Source: Sabethes cyaneus (Eukaryota; Arthropoda; Insecta; Diptera; Culicidae). Taken from it: DNA of 64,000 nt. Shown here piece after piece: positions 20,175-31,739 of the stretch. The notes beneath the pieces were generated by a model. The model was not told the origin of the DNA and did not search any database. It saw only the letters and a list, made by a program, of their open reading frames with translations. The position numbers and the translations under genes were made by a program. Location of the stretch: assembly GCF_943734655.1 (NCBI RefSeq), contig NC_071355.1, positions 77,141,449 through 77,205,448 of the forward strand, given 5' to 3'. Within the stretch, counting starts at the first letter, position 1. Every line of letters begins with the position of its first letter.

Positions 20175-21079
20175 TGCTTCCCTACAGTCCCCTCTCGACC
20201 TAACAAAATTTCAAAGGATAGCTATAAACTTAGACCAATTCGATGTCGGTGTTAGGAAAGTGTCCCAGAAAAAGTGACAAGTCTCTTCTTTCCAGCAAGA
20301 CTTCGTAGGACCACGACAAACCTAGTCCAACTTGATGTCCTGAAAGTGAACGGTTATAAAATAGTCTGCGACCAACCTTATTCGCCCGATTGTATTCATA
20401 TACTGAAAGTATTTAACTGATTACTGATGTCTTAGGTATATGAAAAAGGGATTGTGGGAATATTCATGCATGTGACGTGATGCAGCAATTTTTAAAGTCT
20501 ATCTGATCCGAAAACAGAGTTTACTCAAAGAGGCACAAAGCCCAGTATCTTTTACATCGACATACAATAAAAATATATAGTACAAAATAAGTAAAAAACT
20601 AAACTTGAATCAGTAAATTTAAAATTGCACAAAAAAGTAGCTAAAAGTCCATGCTATTTCCGCGACGATTGTTCTCCAAGGCCATACGTCGAACTGGCTC
20701 GTGAAGTCCATAGTTAGTGCGGTGCGAATCGACGCATAGGAACTGTCGGTTCCGTTGAGGCCGAAGAGGACAGTATAACTGAAGCTGCGACAGAACAGCG
20801 GACAGTCAAGAACACCCAACAGTATCTTATGAGCGTCTTAGCAGACAAAGTTCTTCATAAGGCGGAAGAGCATCAGGGGTTCTCCAGGTTATATATCAAC
20901 TATCTGTAAGGAAATTGACGAAAGTGAACCAGTGGTAAATGATAACCCAGATTATTTATTTATTTTTTTCGTTCAACCACAAGTTGTGCGTTTGTTTGAA
21001 GCTAGTTACCTAAAGTTAACTAGTGCTACAAGTCACACAAAAATTTTCATAATGCGACATCGTCGCTAATCACCATAAA
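20175..21079. other. Loop sequence without recognisable gene
   Basis: Apart from the inverted relatives of the 15.7-kb repeats at 20230-20405, I found no ORF with protein features and no inverted or tandem repeat in this part of the loop. Confidence 0.4.
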
Positions 21080-23240
21080 AACTACAAGGTATACAGCCCT
21101 AAGGATTGTACGAAAGGGTGACGTAGGACTATATCAGATCATTAGATCAAAGACTAATGTAATCTGCATTTCAGGCATATGCATGTTTATAAGAATCTGT
21201 GAGTGCCATTAAGAGAAAAAGTGAAATATTCAGATTCAATTCTTCATTGAAAGCAATGGTGGCTTTGACAATACGTGGACGGGGGTTCATAAGTACAACG
21301 CCTGCAACCATTGAGATATAGAAATTTCCTTTAAAAATCACTTGTGTGCATAAAGGTTGAAAGAGTAATGAATGACCAGCTCACAGATTATTGTATTAAA
21401 TATGATTATGCGTAGCTTGACATGTTCCAATAATCTTACTTTAACTCCCTTGTGGCCTTTAAAAGGGCCATTGGTTACAAGTAACATTAACCTTTACGTC
21501 CCCGACATCAAAAATGATGGTACTTGCAGTTACACTTTTGGCTCTATCTGCACTTATTTTCATTCGATTTTTGTTCAATTAGTCTTAAAAGAACCTCATT
21601 AGATTGGCTTTAATAAAAAAATAAGGTAATAAATTATGGTTCCCTTTTCCCGGAGATATTCTAGATCGCAGTGGGATTTTTTTGACGTCATACGTAGCAT
21701 GAGATATAAAACTCTGAAATCTGCTTAACCGAGTACGCAAAAGTTATACATTTCATGTGTAGTCAATAAGAATGAATCTTACACTATCCTGTTGAGCGCA
21801 AGTTCATGTCCCACACTCCGGAACATCCGGTATGGGTTCTACCGGAACTGAAAATTGACCGTTTTAAATTCTCTTCAGTAATATGACAAATGGGGTATCA
21901 AACCAAAGGATTTTTCAACGCAAGTGCTTGGGTGGACTTTAGGATGCATTTTGAGCCGATCTGGACATTCCGGAACATCCGGTACCGGTTCTACCGGAGC
22001 TCAAAATTGGCCGTTTTGAGAGAATTCAAAACGGCCAATTTTCAGTTCCGGTAGAACCCATACCGGATGTTCCGGAGTGTGGAACATTAACTTGCGCTCT
22101 ACAGGATAATGTAACATTCATTCTTATTGACCACAAATGAAATGGATAACTTTTGGGCACTCTGTTAAGCAGATTTATAGTATTATTTCACATGCTACTT
22201 ATGACGTCAAAAAAAATCCCACTGCGATCTGGAATATCTCCGGGAAAATGGAACCAAAATTTATTACCTTATTTTTTCATTAAAGGCCAATCTATTGTGA
22301 TTCTTTTAAGACTAATTGCATAAAAATCAAATGAAAATAAGTGGAGATAGAGCCAAAAGTGTAACTGCAAGTACCATCATTTTTGATGTCGGGAACGTAA
22401 AGGTTAAAGCCAAAACACGTTCATCGTAAATATGACGTGCCATTCGAATGTCCTTCTCTTTTAGCATGAATGGCAACAGGCACGTAAGTTAGCGGCGTCG
22501 ATTCACTATCTTTTGCTTCGAGAATATTTAACTATTTACTTTCACACCTTACCGCTTGTTACATAGCAGAAAATATGGCACATACGCAAAAATTACTGTT
22601 TTATTTGTATGAGAGTCCTTATCCTCCTAGCACAGGGGTGAGGGGTCTCAAACCATCATAAAATAAATTGATGCCTCCAAACACCCCCACATGCCAAATT
22701 TGGTTCCATTTGCTCGATTAGTTCTCGAGTTATGAGGGAATTAGTATGTTATTTGCAATGGAGCCCCCCTCCTATAGAGGGAAGGGGTCATAATCCACCA
22801 TAGAAAAAATTCTTGTCTTCTGAAACCTCCACATGCTAAATTTGGTTCTATTTGCTTAATAAGTTCTCGAGTTATGAGTTTGTATGGGAGCCCCCCCCCC
22901 CCTCTCAGAAGGGGAAGGGGTCTCAGTACACCATAGAAAAAATCCTGCCTTCTGAAACCTCCACATGCCAAATTTGGTTCCATTTGCTTGATTAGTTAGT
23001 TGAATAAGAACCCCCCTCTTACGCCCTCCTTAAAATTGCTTTCTTGAAATTGCTTCCCCATAAAATTGCTGGTCACTTTATCTATCCAACGACATATAAA
23101 TTGTTCAGTTTCATGCAGTAGTTCAGAAGTTATTACAATTTGAAATCTTTCATTCAAACGTTACACTTCTATTTTCGTTTTTACAAAATGCTACCCAGTC
23201 CTAGTATAGTAAACAAAGACGTAGTCCTACGTCAAAAGTG
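21080..23240 (-). repeat. 2-kb dispersed element, copy A (in the loop)
   Basis: The blocks 21080-21490 and 22404-23240 match, inverted and in the same order, the segments 55420-56135 and 51459-51768 near the RTE nest. Shared landmarks are AACTACAAGGTATACAG, ACGCCTGCAACCATTGAG, ATGCGTAGCTTGACATG, CATTCGAATGTCC, the C-rich CCAAATTTGG units (22680-22990) and GTATAGTAAACAAAGACG. Copies of the GACGTAGGACTACGTC near-palindrome lie at both ends (21120 and 23218, inverted). It has no ORF and looks like a non-autonomous transposon. Confidence 0.8.
21491..22403. mobile_element. Palindromic TTAA MITE, 913 bp (piggyBac-type)
   Basis: The ends CCTTTACGTCCCCGACATC and its inverse are flanked by TTAA on each side (21487-21490, 22404-22407). 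The whole element folds on itself around an 18-bp centre near 22020 (CGTTTTGAGAGAATTCAAAACG). The related site at 55725-55732 lacks the element and has one near-TTAA copy (ATTACAG), as expected for a pre-insertion site. TTAA duplication is the mark of piggyBac transposition. No ORF is present. Confidence 0.88.
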
Positions 23241-23444
23241 TGATTGTGGCCTGATGAAACTCTTGGTGAACCTACGAACTCTAAGAAATGGATATAACAG
23301 ATATACAAAGCACGAGCATTTAGGAAATTTGAACTTGTCTTCTGATATCAAATTTATTGGAATGTTTGAGTGCATTTATTACAATACAGTAAATTAAAAA
23401 TTTACGTGACAAACTTTTGCAAAATGTCAAGCTTTGTCGAATTG

Positions 23445-23695
23445 AGTTTTTTTCGGTGAAAATAAAAGCTATGATGCTTTCAGCGGACGTTTCGACTTAC
23501 TATCCTTTAGTCATTGACTACGCATTAAACATCTATTCTCACTTCTCACATTGTTCTATAACTATAACAGTTAGTAATAGTTATAGTGGACGACGCAGTG
23601 AGAATAGATGTTTAATGCGTAGTCAATGACTGAAGGAGAGTAAGTCGAAATGTCCGCTGAAAGCATCATAGCTTTTATTTTCACCGAAAAAATCA
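23445..23695. mobile_element. Palindromic MITE, about 250 bp
   Basis: TTTTTCGGTGAAAATAAAAG at the left pairs with CTTTTATTTTCACCGAAAAA at the right. Pairing continues inwards through GTCATTGACTACGCATTAAA to a loop around 23555-23585. Mismatches are few, so it is fairly young. The target duplication is unclear. Confidence 0.85.
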
Positions 23696-23842
23696 ACTAA
23701 AGTTATACATAAAATTCACGGTGACGAACTCTAACAATATTTGTTGAATTGAACCGGCATTCGTGGTCCAACGTGAGGCCCTAGTTAGTGAATCTAGGCA
23801 CAGACCTTCATACTTTTCGTGATTTCTACCAGCACTTATTAC

Positions 23843-24718
23843 TTCAACGTTGCGTAGTCCTACGTAAAACATGCGGTGTCTTGAAAACAACTTTCCACTT
23901 TTTGTTTCTCGAGACTGGGGCAAAACTGTAAAAATATTAAAACATCAGAGGGCAAACTAACATCAACAATACACTTAGGTAGGTGATTTGTTTACGACAC
24001 TGTCGAAGCAAAGCACAATATGTTAGTTAACGTTAGTTATGGTACAACTAGACAACGAACGAGTGGAGTTTGGTGAGAAATCAGACAAACTGCTAGACTT
24101 TTCGAGAAAAAAAAAATTAAAATCACATCATAGTCAGAATCACCCCCACCTACCCTACAACCAAGAGTGTCGCCAAGCATACAAAAATTAGTAGGGGAAT
24201 TCTGGATAAAATTCCCAGTTGGGGAAAAACGCGCCACTGCAATATTATACGCATATCTATACACTTTTCAACAGTAATTATGGTGCTATTCGCTTCTATT
24301 TCTCATTATTAACTCGTGTGTATCATAAAAGTTTCCTGTATTACATAAATCATACAAAAAATTAAAAATTTATTACAGTGGCGCGTTTTGTTCCGACATG
24401 GCATTTTAGCACCTGTTCCCCTACATGTTGCATAGACGCAGCGAAAAATAAGCGCGAAATCTAAACTCACTGTTGCCGATGGTACGCACAAATTCACTTC
24501 TCGAACTGACAGACCTAAATTAAATACGCATTCTGCACGCAGTTACATAAGTGCGTCAACGGTTCACTGGCTACACTAGCTGCAGAGCATGCGACATGAC
24601 ATAGTTTCGAATCCCTGCCCAGACGCGGGGAAGCATTTTTTTTTTATTTTTTAAATTTGCTATACATGCGATTTTTGCTTTGTTTTTCTGAATTTTCCCA
24701 GAACCCGGCAGTTCTGTC
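23843..24718. repeat. Right inner arm (unique part of the inverted repeat)
   Basis: This is the inverted counterpart of 13486-14358, from TCAACGTTGCGTAGTCC to CCCGGCAGTTCTGTCC. It includes the tRNA-like block (24540-24650), the hAT-like termini at 24238 and 24377 and the GCGTAGTCCTACGT motif (23852). Its substitutions relative to the left arm show that the two arms are diverging. Confidence 0.88.
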
Positions 24719-27700
24719 CAACTTTGTCCTGCTAACTTTATCTAAAGCTAGCAGTGCATTTTCTTTTTTGCTCAATTTTTCATGGAAAATGACGTCCAAA
24801 GTTACCAAAGTTATGTTTTTCCTGGAGCATCTAATGAGCATTAAATGATGGCCGTACTTGGGTAGCTCTATCTGCACCGGAAGTGCCATTTCCGAACTTT
24901 GTCCTGCTAACTTTATCTAAAGCTAGCAGTACATTTTCTTTTTTGCTCAATTTTTCATGGAAAATGACGTCCAAAGTTATCGAAGTTATGTTTTTCCTGG
25001 AGCATTAAATGAGCATTAAATGATGGTCGTACTTGGGTAGCTCTATCTGCACCGGAAGTGCCATTTCCGAACTTTGTCCTGCTAACTTTATCTAAAGCTA
25101 GCAGTACATTTTCTTTTTTGCTCAATTTTTCATGGAAAATGACGTCCAAAGTTATCGAAGTTATGTTTTTCCTGGAGCATTAAATGAGCATTAAATGATG
25201 GTCGTACTTGGGTAGCTCTATCTGCACCGGAAGTACCATTTCCGAACTTTGTCCTGCTAACTTTATCTAAAGCTAGCAGTACATTTTCTTTTTTACTCAA
25301 TTTTTCATGGAAAATGACGTCCAAAGTTATCGAAGTTATGTTTTTCCTGGAGCATTAAATGAGCATTAATTGATGGTCGTACTTGGGTAGCTCTATCTGC
25401 ACCGGAAGTGCCATTTCCGAACTTTGTCCTGCTAACTTTATCTAAAGCTAGCAGTACATTTTCTTTTTTGCTCAATTTTTCATGGAAAATGACGTCCAAA
25501 GTTATCGAAGTTATGTTTTTCCTGGAGCATTAAATGAGCATTAAATGATGGTCGTACTTGGGTAGCTCTATCTGCACCGGAAGTACCATTTCCGAACTTT
25601 GTCCTGCTAACTTTATCTAAAGCTAGCAGTACATTTTCTTTTTTGCTCAATTTTTCATGGAAAATGACGTCCAAAGTTATCGAAGTTATGTTTTTCCTGG
25701 AGCATTAAATGAGCATTAAATGATGGTCGTACTTGGGTAGCTCTATCTGCACCGGAAGTGCCATTTCCGAACTTTGTCCTGCTAACTTTATCTAAAGCTA
25801 GCAGTACATTTTCTTTTTTGCTCAATTTTTCATGGAAAATGACGTCCAAAGTTATCGAAGTTATGTTTTTCCTGGAGCATTAAATGAGCATTAAATGATG
25901 GTCGTACTTGGGTAGCTCTATCTGCACCGGAAGTGCCATTTCCGAAATTTGTCCTGCTAACTTTATCTAAAGCTAGCAGTACATTTTCTTTTTTGCTCAA
26001 TTTTTCATGGAAAATGACGTCCAAAGTTATCGAAGTTATGTTTTTCCTGGAGCATTAAATGAGCATTAAATGATGGTCGTACTTGGGTAGCTCTATCTGC
26101 ACCGGAAGTGCCATTTCCGAACTTTGTCCTGCTAACTTTATCTAAAGCTAGCAGTACATTTTCTTTTTTGCTCAATTTTTCATGGAAAATGACGTCCAAA
26201 GTTATCGAAGTTATGTTTTTCCTGGAGCATTAAATGAGCATTAAATGATGGTCGTACTTGGGTAGCTCTATCTGCACCGGAAGTACCATTTCCGAACTTT
26301 GTCCTGCTAACTTTATCTAAAGCTAGCAGTACATTTTCTTTTTTGCTCAATTTTTCACGGAAAATGACGTCCAAAGTTATCGAAGTTATGTTTTCCTGGA
26401 GCATTAAATGAGCATTAATTGATGGTCGTACTTGGGTAGCTCTATCTGCACCGGAAGTGCCATTTCCGAACTTTGTCCTGCTAACTTTATCTAAAGCTAG
26501 CAGTACATTTTCTTTTTTGCTCAATTTTTCATGGAAAATGACGTCCAAAGTTATCGAAGTTATGTTTTTCCTGGAGCATTAAATGAGCATTAAATGATGG
26601 TCGTACTTGGGTAGCTCTATCTGCACCGGAAGTGCCATTTCCGAAATTTGTCCTGCTAACTTTATCTAAAGCTAGCAGTACATTTTCTTTTTTGCTCAAT
26701 TTTTCATGGAAAATGACGTCCAAAGTTATCGAAGTTATGTTTTTCCTGGAGCATTAAATGAGCATTAAATGATGGTCGTACTTGGGTAGCTCTATCTGCA
26801 CCGGAAGTGCCATTTCCGAACTTTGTCCTGCTAACTTTATCTAAAGCTAGCAGTACATTTTCTTTTTTGCTCAATTTTTCATGGAAAATGACGTCCAAAG
26901 TTATCGAAGTTATGTTTTTCCTGGAGCATTAAATGAGCATTAAATGATGGTCGTACTTGGGTAGCTCTATCTGCACCGGAAGTACCATTTCCGAACTTTG
27001 TCCTGCTAACTTTATCTAAAGCTAGCAGTACATTTTCTTTTTTGCTCAATTTTTCATGGAAAATGACGTCCAAAGTTATCGAAGTTATGTTTTTCCTGGA
27101 GCATTAAATGAGCATTAATTGATGGTCGTACTTGGGTAGCTCTATCTGCACCGGAAGTGCCATTTCCGAAATTTGTCCTGCTAACTTTATCTAAAGCTAG
27201 CAGTACATTTTCTTTTTTGCTCAATTTTTCATGGAAAATGACGTCCAAAGTTATCGAAGTTATGTTTTTCCTGGAGCATTAAATGATGGTCGTACTTGGG
27301 TAGCTCTATCTGCACCGGAAGTACCATTTCCGAACTTTGTCCTGCTAACTTTATCTAAAGCTAGCAGTACATTTTCTTTTTTGCTCAATTTTTCATGGAA
27401 AATGACGTCCAAAGTTATCGAAGTTATGTTTTTCCTGGAGCATTAAATGAGCATTAATTGATGGTCGTACTTGGGTAGCTCTATCTGCACCGGAAGTGCC
27501 ATTTCCGAAATTTGTCCTGCTAACTTTATCTAAAGCTAGCAGTACATTTTCTTTTTTGCTCAATTTTTCATGGAAAATGACGTCCAAAGTTATCGAAGTT
27601 ATGTTTTTCCTGGAGCATTAAATGAGCATTAATTGATGGTCGTACTTGGGTAGCTCTATCTGCACCGGAAGTGCCATTTCCGAACTTTGTCCTGCTAACT

Positions 27701-30342
27701 TTATCTAAAGCTAGCAGTACATTTTCTTTTTTGCTCAATTTTTTATGGAAAATGACGTCCAAAGTTATCGAAGTTATGTTTTTCCTGGAGCATTAAATGA
27801 GCATTAATTGATGGTCGTACTTGGGTAGCTCTATCTGCACCGGAAGTGCCATTTCCGAACTTTGTCCTGCTAACTTTATCTAAAGCTAGCAGTACATTTT
27901 CTTTTTTGCTCAATTTTTCATGGAAAATGACGTCCAAAGTTATCGAAGTTATGTTTTTCCTGGAGCATTAAATGAGCATTGAATGATGGTCGTACTTGGG
28001 TAGCTCTATCTGCACCGGAAGTGCCATTTCCGAACTTTGTCCTGCTAACTTTATCTAAAGCTAGCAGTACATTTTCTTTTTTGCTCAATTTTTCATGGAA
28101 AATGACGTCCAAAGTTATCGAAGTTATGTTTTTCCTGGAGCATTAAATGAGCATTAAATGATGGTCGTACTTGGGTAGCTCTATCTGCACCGGAAGTGCC
28201 ATTTCCGAACTTTGTCCTGCTAACTTTATCTAAAGCTAGCAGTACATTTTCTTTTTTGCTCAATTTTTCATGGAAAATGACGTCCAAAGTTATCGAAGTT
28301 ATGTTTTTCCTGGAGCATTAAATGAGCATTAAATGATGGTCGTACTTGGGTAGCTCTATCTGCACCGGAAGTGCCATTTCCGAAATTTGTCCTGCTAACT
28401 TTATCTAAAGCTAGCAGTACATTTTCTTTTTTGCTCAATTTTTCATGGAAAATGACGTCCAAAGTTATCGAAGTTATGTTTTTCCTGGAGCATTAAATGA
28501 GCATAAATTGATGGTCGTACTTGGGTAGCTCTATCTGCACCGGAAGTACCATTTCCGAACTTTGTCCTGCTAACTTTATCTAAAGCTAGCAGTACATTTT
28601 CTTTTTTGCTCAATTTTTCATGGAAAATGACGTCCAAAGTTATCGAAGTTATGTTTTTCCTGGAGCATTAAATGAGCATTAATTGATGGTCGTACTTGGG
28701 TAGCTCTATCTGCACCGGAAGTGCCATTTCCGAACTTTGTCCTGCTAACTTTATCTAAAGCTAGCAGTACATTTTCTTTTTTGCTCAATTTTTCATGGAA
28801 AATGACGTCCAAAGTTATCGAAGTTATGTTTTTCCTGGAGCATTAAATGAGCATTAATTGATGGTCGTACTTGGGTAGCTCTATCTGCACCGGAAGTGCC
28901 ATTTCCGAACTTTGTCCTGCTAACTTTATCTAAAGCTAGCAGTACATTTTCTTTTTTGCTCAATTTTTCATGGAAAATGACGTCCAAAGTTATCGAAGTT
29001 ATGTTTTTCCTGGAGCATTAAATGAGCATTAATTGATGGTCGTACTTGGGTAGCTCTATCTGCACCGGAAGTACCATTTCCGAACTTTGTCCTGCTAACT
29101 TTATCTAAAGCTAGCAGTACATTTTCTTTTTTGCTCAATTTTTTATGGAAAATGACGTCCAAAGTTATCGAAGTTATGTTTTTGCTGGAGCATTAAATGA
29201 GCATTAATTGATGGTCGTACTTGGGTAGCTCTATCTGCACCGGAAGTGCCATTTCCGAACTTTGTCCTGCTAACTTTATCTAAAGCTAGCAGTACATTTT
29301 CTTTTTTGCTCAATTTTTCATGGAAAATGACGTCCAAAGTTATCGAAGTTATGTTTTTCCTGGAGCATTAAATGAGCATTAATTGATGGTCGTACTTGGG
29401 TAGCTCTATCTGCACCGGAAGTGCCATTTCCGAACTTTGTCCTGCTAACTTTATCTAAAGCTAGCAGTACATTTTCTTTTTTGCTCAATTTTTTATGGAA
29501 AATGACGTCCAAAGTTATCGAAGTTATGTTTTTCCTGGAGCATTAAATGAGCATTAATTGATGGTCGTACTTGGGTAGCTCTATCTGCACCGGAAGTGCC
29601 ATTTCCGAACTTTGTCCTGCTAACTTTATCTAAAGCTAGCAGTACATTTTCTTTTTTGCTCAATTTTTCATGGAAAATGACGTCCAAAGTTATCGAAGTT
29701 ATGTTTTTCCTGGAGCATTAAATGAGCATTAAATGATGGTCGTACTTGGGTAGCTCTATCTGCACCGGAAGTGCCATTTCCGAACTTTGTCCTGCTAACT
29801 TTATCTAAAGCTAGCAGTACATTTTCTTTTTTGCTCAATTTTTTATGGAAAATGACGTCCAAAGTTATCGAAGTTATGTTTTTCCTGGAGCATTAAATGA
29901 GCATTAATTGATGGTCGTACTTGGGTAGCTCTATCTGCACCGGAAGTGCCATTTCCGAACTTTGTCCTGCTAACTTTATCTAAAGCTAGCAGTACATTTT
30001 CTTTTTTGCTCAATTTTTCATGGAAAATGACGTCCAAAGTTATCGAAGTTATGTTTTTCCTGGAGCATTAAATGAGCATTAAATGATGGTCGTACTTGGG
30101 TAGCTCTATCTGCACCGGAAGTGCCATTTCCGAACTTTGTCCTGCTAACTTTATCTAAAGCTAGCAGTACATTTTCTTTTTTGCTCAATTTTTCATGGAA
30201 AATGACGTCCAAAGTTATCGAAGTTATGTTTTTCCTGGAACATTAAATGAGCATTAAATGATGGTCGTACTTGGGTAGCTCTATCTGCACCGGAAGTGCC
30301 ATTTCCGAACTTTGTCCTGCTAACTTTATCTAAAGCTAGCAG
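24719..30342 (-). repeat. 175-bp tandem array, right arm: 32 units plus a partial
   Basis: This is the same unit as the left arm, in the opposite orientation. Length (24754 to 30342) equals 32 units minus 12 bp, explained by one unit near 27280 lacking 11 bp and one near 26390 lacking 1 bp (which fuses two staggered ORFs into a false 122-codon frame). Nearly every unit carries TTATCGAAG; the TTACCAAAG variant common in the left arm occurs only in the innermost unit. Arm-specific variants are GAAATTTGTCC (for example 25945, 26644, 27169, 28383) and TTTTTTATGG (27743, 29143, 29493, 29843). Confidence 0.97.
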
Positions 30343-30478
30343 TGCATTGTTTTTTCCTATGAAACAATGGAGCATTAAATTCGTCGTTAGGAGCATTAAT
30401 TAGCATTAATTGAGCATCAATTAACTGAATGTTGCTACTAATGTTCTGCTAACTTTGTACTGCCAGCTTTAGGGACAT
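30343..30478. repeat. Right outer cap of the foldback
   Basis: This is the inverse of 8590-8725. One clear difference was found (CGTCGTTAGG here, giving CCTAACGACG against CCTAATGACG on the left). It ends in AGGGACAT, after which the 9-bp duplication begins. Confidence 0.85.
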
Positions 30479-30487
30479 CTACGCCGA
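30479..30487 (+). repeat. Target-site duplication of foldback, right copy
   Basis: This is an exact copy of CTACGCCGA at 8581-8589. Removing one copy plus the element would rejoin the sequence upstream of the P/E/K-rich gene at ...CTCTACGCCGATGACG. Confidence 0.9.
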
Positions 30488-31700
30488 TGACGCTGATAAA
30501 ATGATTCGTAATAAAATTATTTTTAAATCTTCTGCACAAAGTAGTTGTGAGATGTCTCCTAAAAATAGCTATTCGTATCAAAATAAAACCGAGTCCGGTG
30601 TCCGAAATACGAATGTAATGAAAACATATTCCTCCCGTCGCCCTCAAAACGGCGACCACCTGTGTCCGGTGGTCCGGTCCGTTCCGCAGCGCAGCGGCAA
30701 TCGAAAGGACGCCAGACATGAATTGCGTTGAAAATGTGATGCATACAAAAAATTGTTTCGATAACCCAGTTTGATTTTACAAATTTTATGCGGCAGCTAC
30801 AAAATAATTATCCAAACTTTCAAATTTAGATTAGTAATTGAAGTCATTTCCGCTCGAACCACACCGATTTACACTGGCATTTGTTAACATTTAGAAACAA
30901 TTGTTTTTAAGTTTGATTGAACTAATAAAAATAATTTTCCGTCATTTGGGTGTGGGCGTTAGATCGAGAATTTATATTGTTGTTATTGGAAATACAGTTG
31001 TGTATAACATTCATATATAGTAGAAAAAATTGTGGCGTATGATGTATTAGACAGCGTCCTACCACATTGTCATTGTTTTCAGCGTGTGCCAAAGCGTATT
31101 TTGTATTTCATCAAGCACTGAACACGTCTTTATGGTGCAACAAAAATGCAAATCGCAAGAAGCTCTACTTGTCAGCTACCTACATATAAAATTTGTTCGA
31201 TTCTGTCTGCATTACTTGTGACTCATATTTCATCAATTACAAGGTCTAATACTGATTGAGATAGGTTGAGCTTGGGAAATTTGACACAAAAAACATAGAA
31301 CGGGACACTGAAATACGTTACATAATTCGTATTCGCAGTAATTTGTCTTTGAATACATCAAGGAAGTTTTAGTCCCATATTTTTAAGTCAAGAGCACATA
31401 TCTTTGGCGTAGATGGCTTGTTTTTTTATGTGCCAGTGTTCATTTCCTTAAGGTCAAGAGTATGTCTATCTAAATTGTATTAGACGATTGAATGAAATCA
31501 CTTAGATGATTTCTGAACTTTTCGATAATTTTTAAAAACAAAATATATTTTAATAAAAATTTAAAATGATTTTGAGTTACAAAGGACGGAAAAATTGTTT
31601 CGCTCGTGTTGAAAAGAGTAGGTAGTTAAATTGAGTAGAATTTTCATGATTTTCCCAAAATAATTTTTCCAATTTATCAATCAGTATACACATCCAGCGT
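30488..31700. other. Former upstream region of the P/E/K-rich gene
   Basis: Before the foldback inserted, this sequence adjoined 8580. It contains a GC-richer patch at 30630-30720 with a possible hairpin (GGCGACCACC...GGTGGTCCGG). I found no exon with both splice signals. The rest is AT-rich and featureless by eye. Confidence 0.35.
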
Positions 31701-31739
31701 AGGAAACTACACTTAAATTTATAGTTTACAGATTTGAAT

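Larger units (their letters stand above)
8590..30478. mobile_element. Giant foldback transposon, 21.9 kb
   Basis: Both ends are the same sequence in opposite orientation (ATGTCCCTAAAGCTGGCAGT left, its complement right) and are bounded by a perfect 9-bp duplication. The left arm is 8590-14358 and the right arm 23843-30478; they are inverted copies differing mainly in the number of 175-bp repeats. The loop is 14359-23842. Arms made of tandem repeats plus a 9-bp duplication fit the FB class, whose mobilising NOF protein belongs to the MULE superfamily (established for Drosophila). Galileo-type foldbacks make 7-bp duplications and fit less well. No transposase-like ORF is visible in arms or loop, so it should be non-autonomous. 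The loop contains retrotransposon fossils and MITEs, so it is either old or captured existing repeats. Confidence 0.88.

Noticed and set aside
14359..23842. Transposase gene in the foldback loop
   Set aside because: Only RTE-type fossils and MITEs are found; no MULE, hAT or P-type catalytic motifs are visible in any frame.
26180..26548. A 122-codon ORF in the right arm
   Set aside because: It arises from a 1-bp deletion near 26390 that joins two staggered unit ORFs.
8590..30478. Assembly artefact producing a mirrored contig
   Set aside because: Different copy numbers, arm-specific variants, a 9.5-kb asymmetric loop and a target duplication outside the caps are not expected from a false join, although long reads would settle it.
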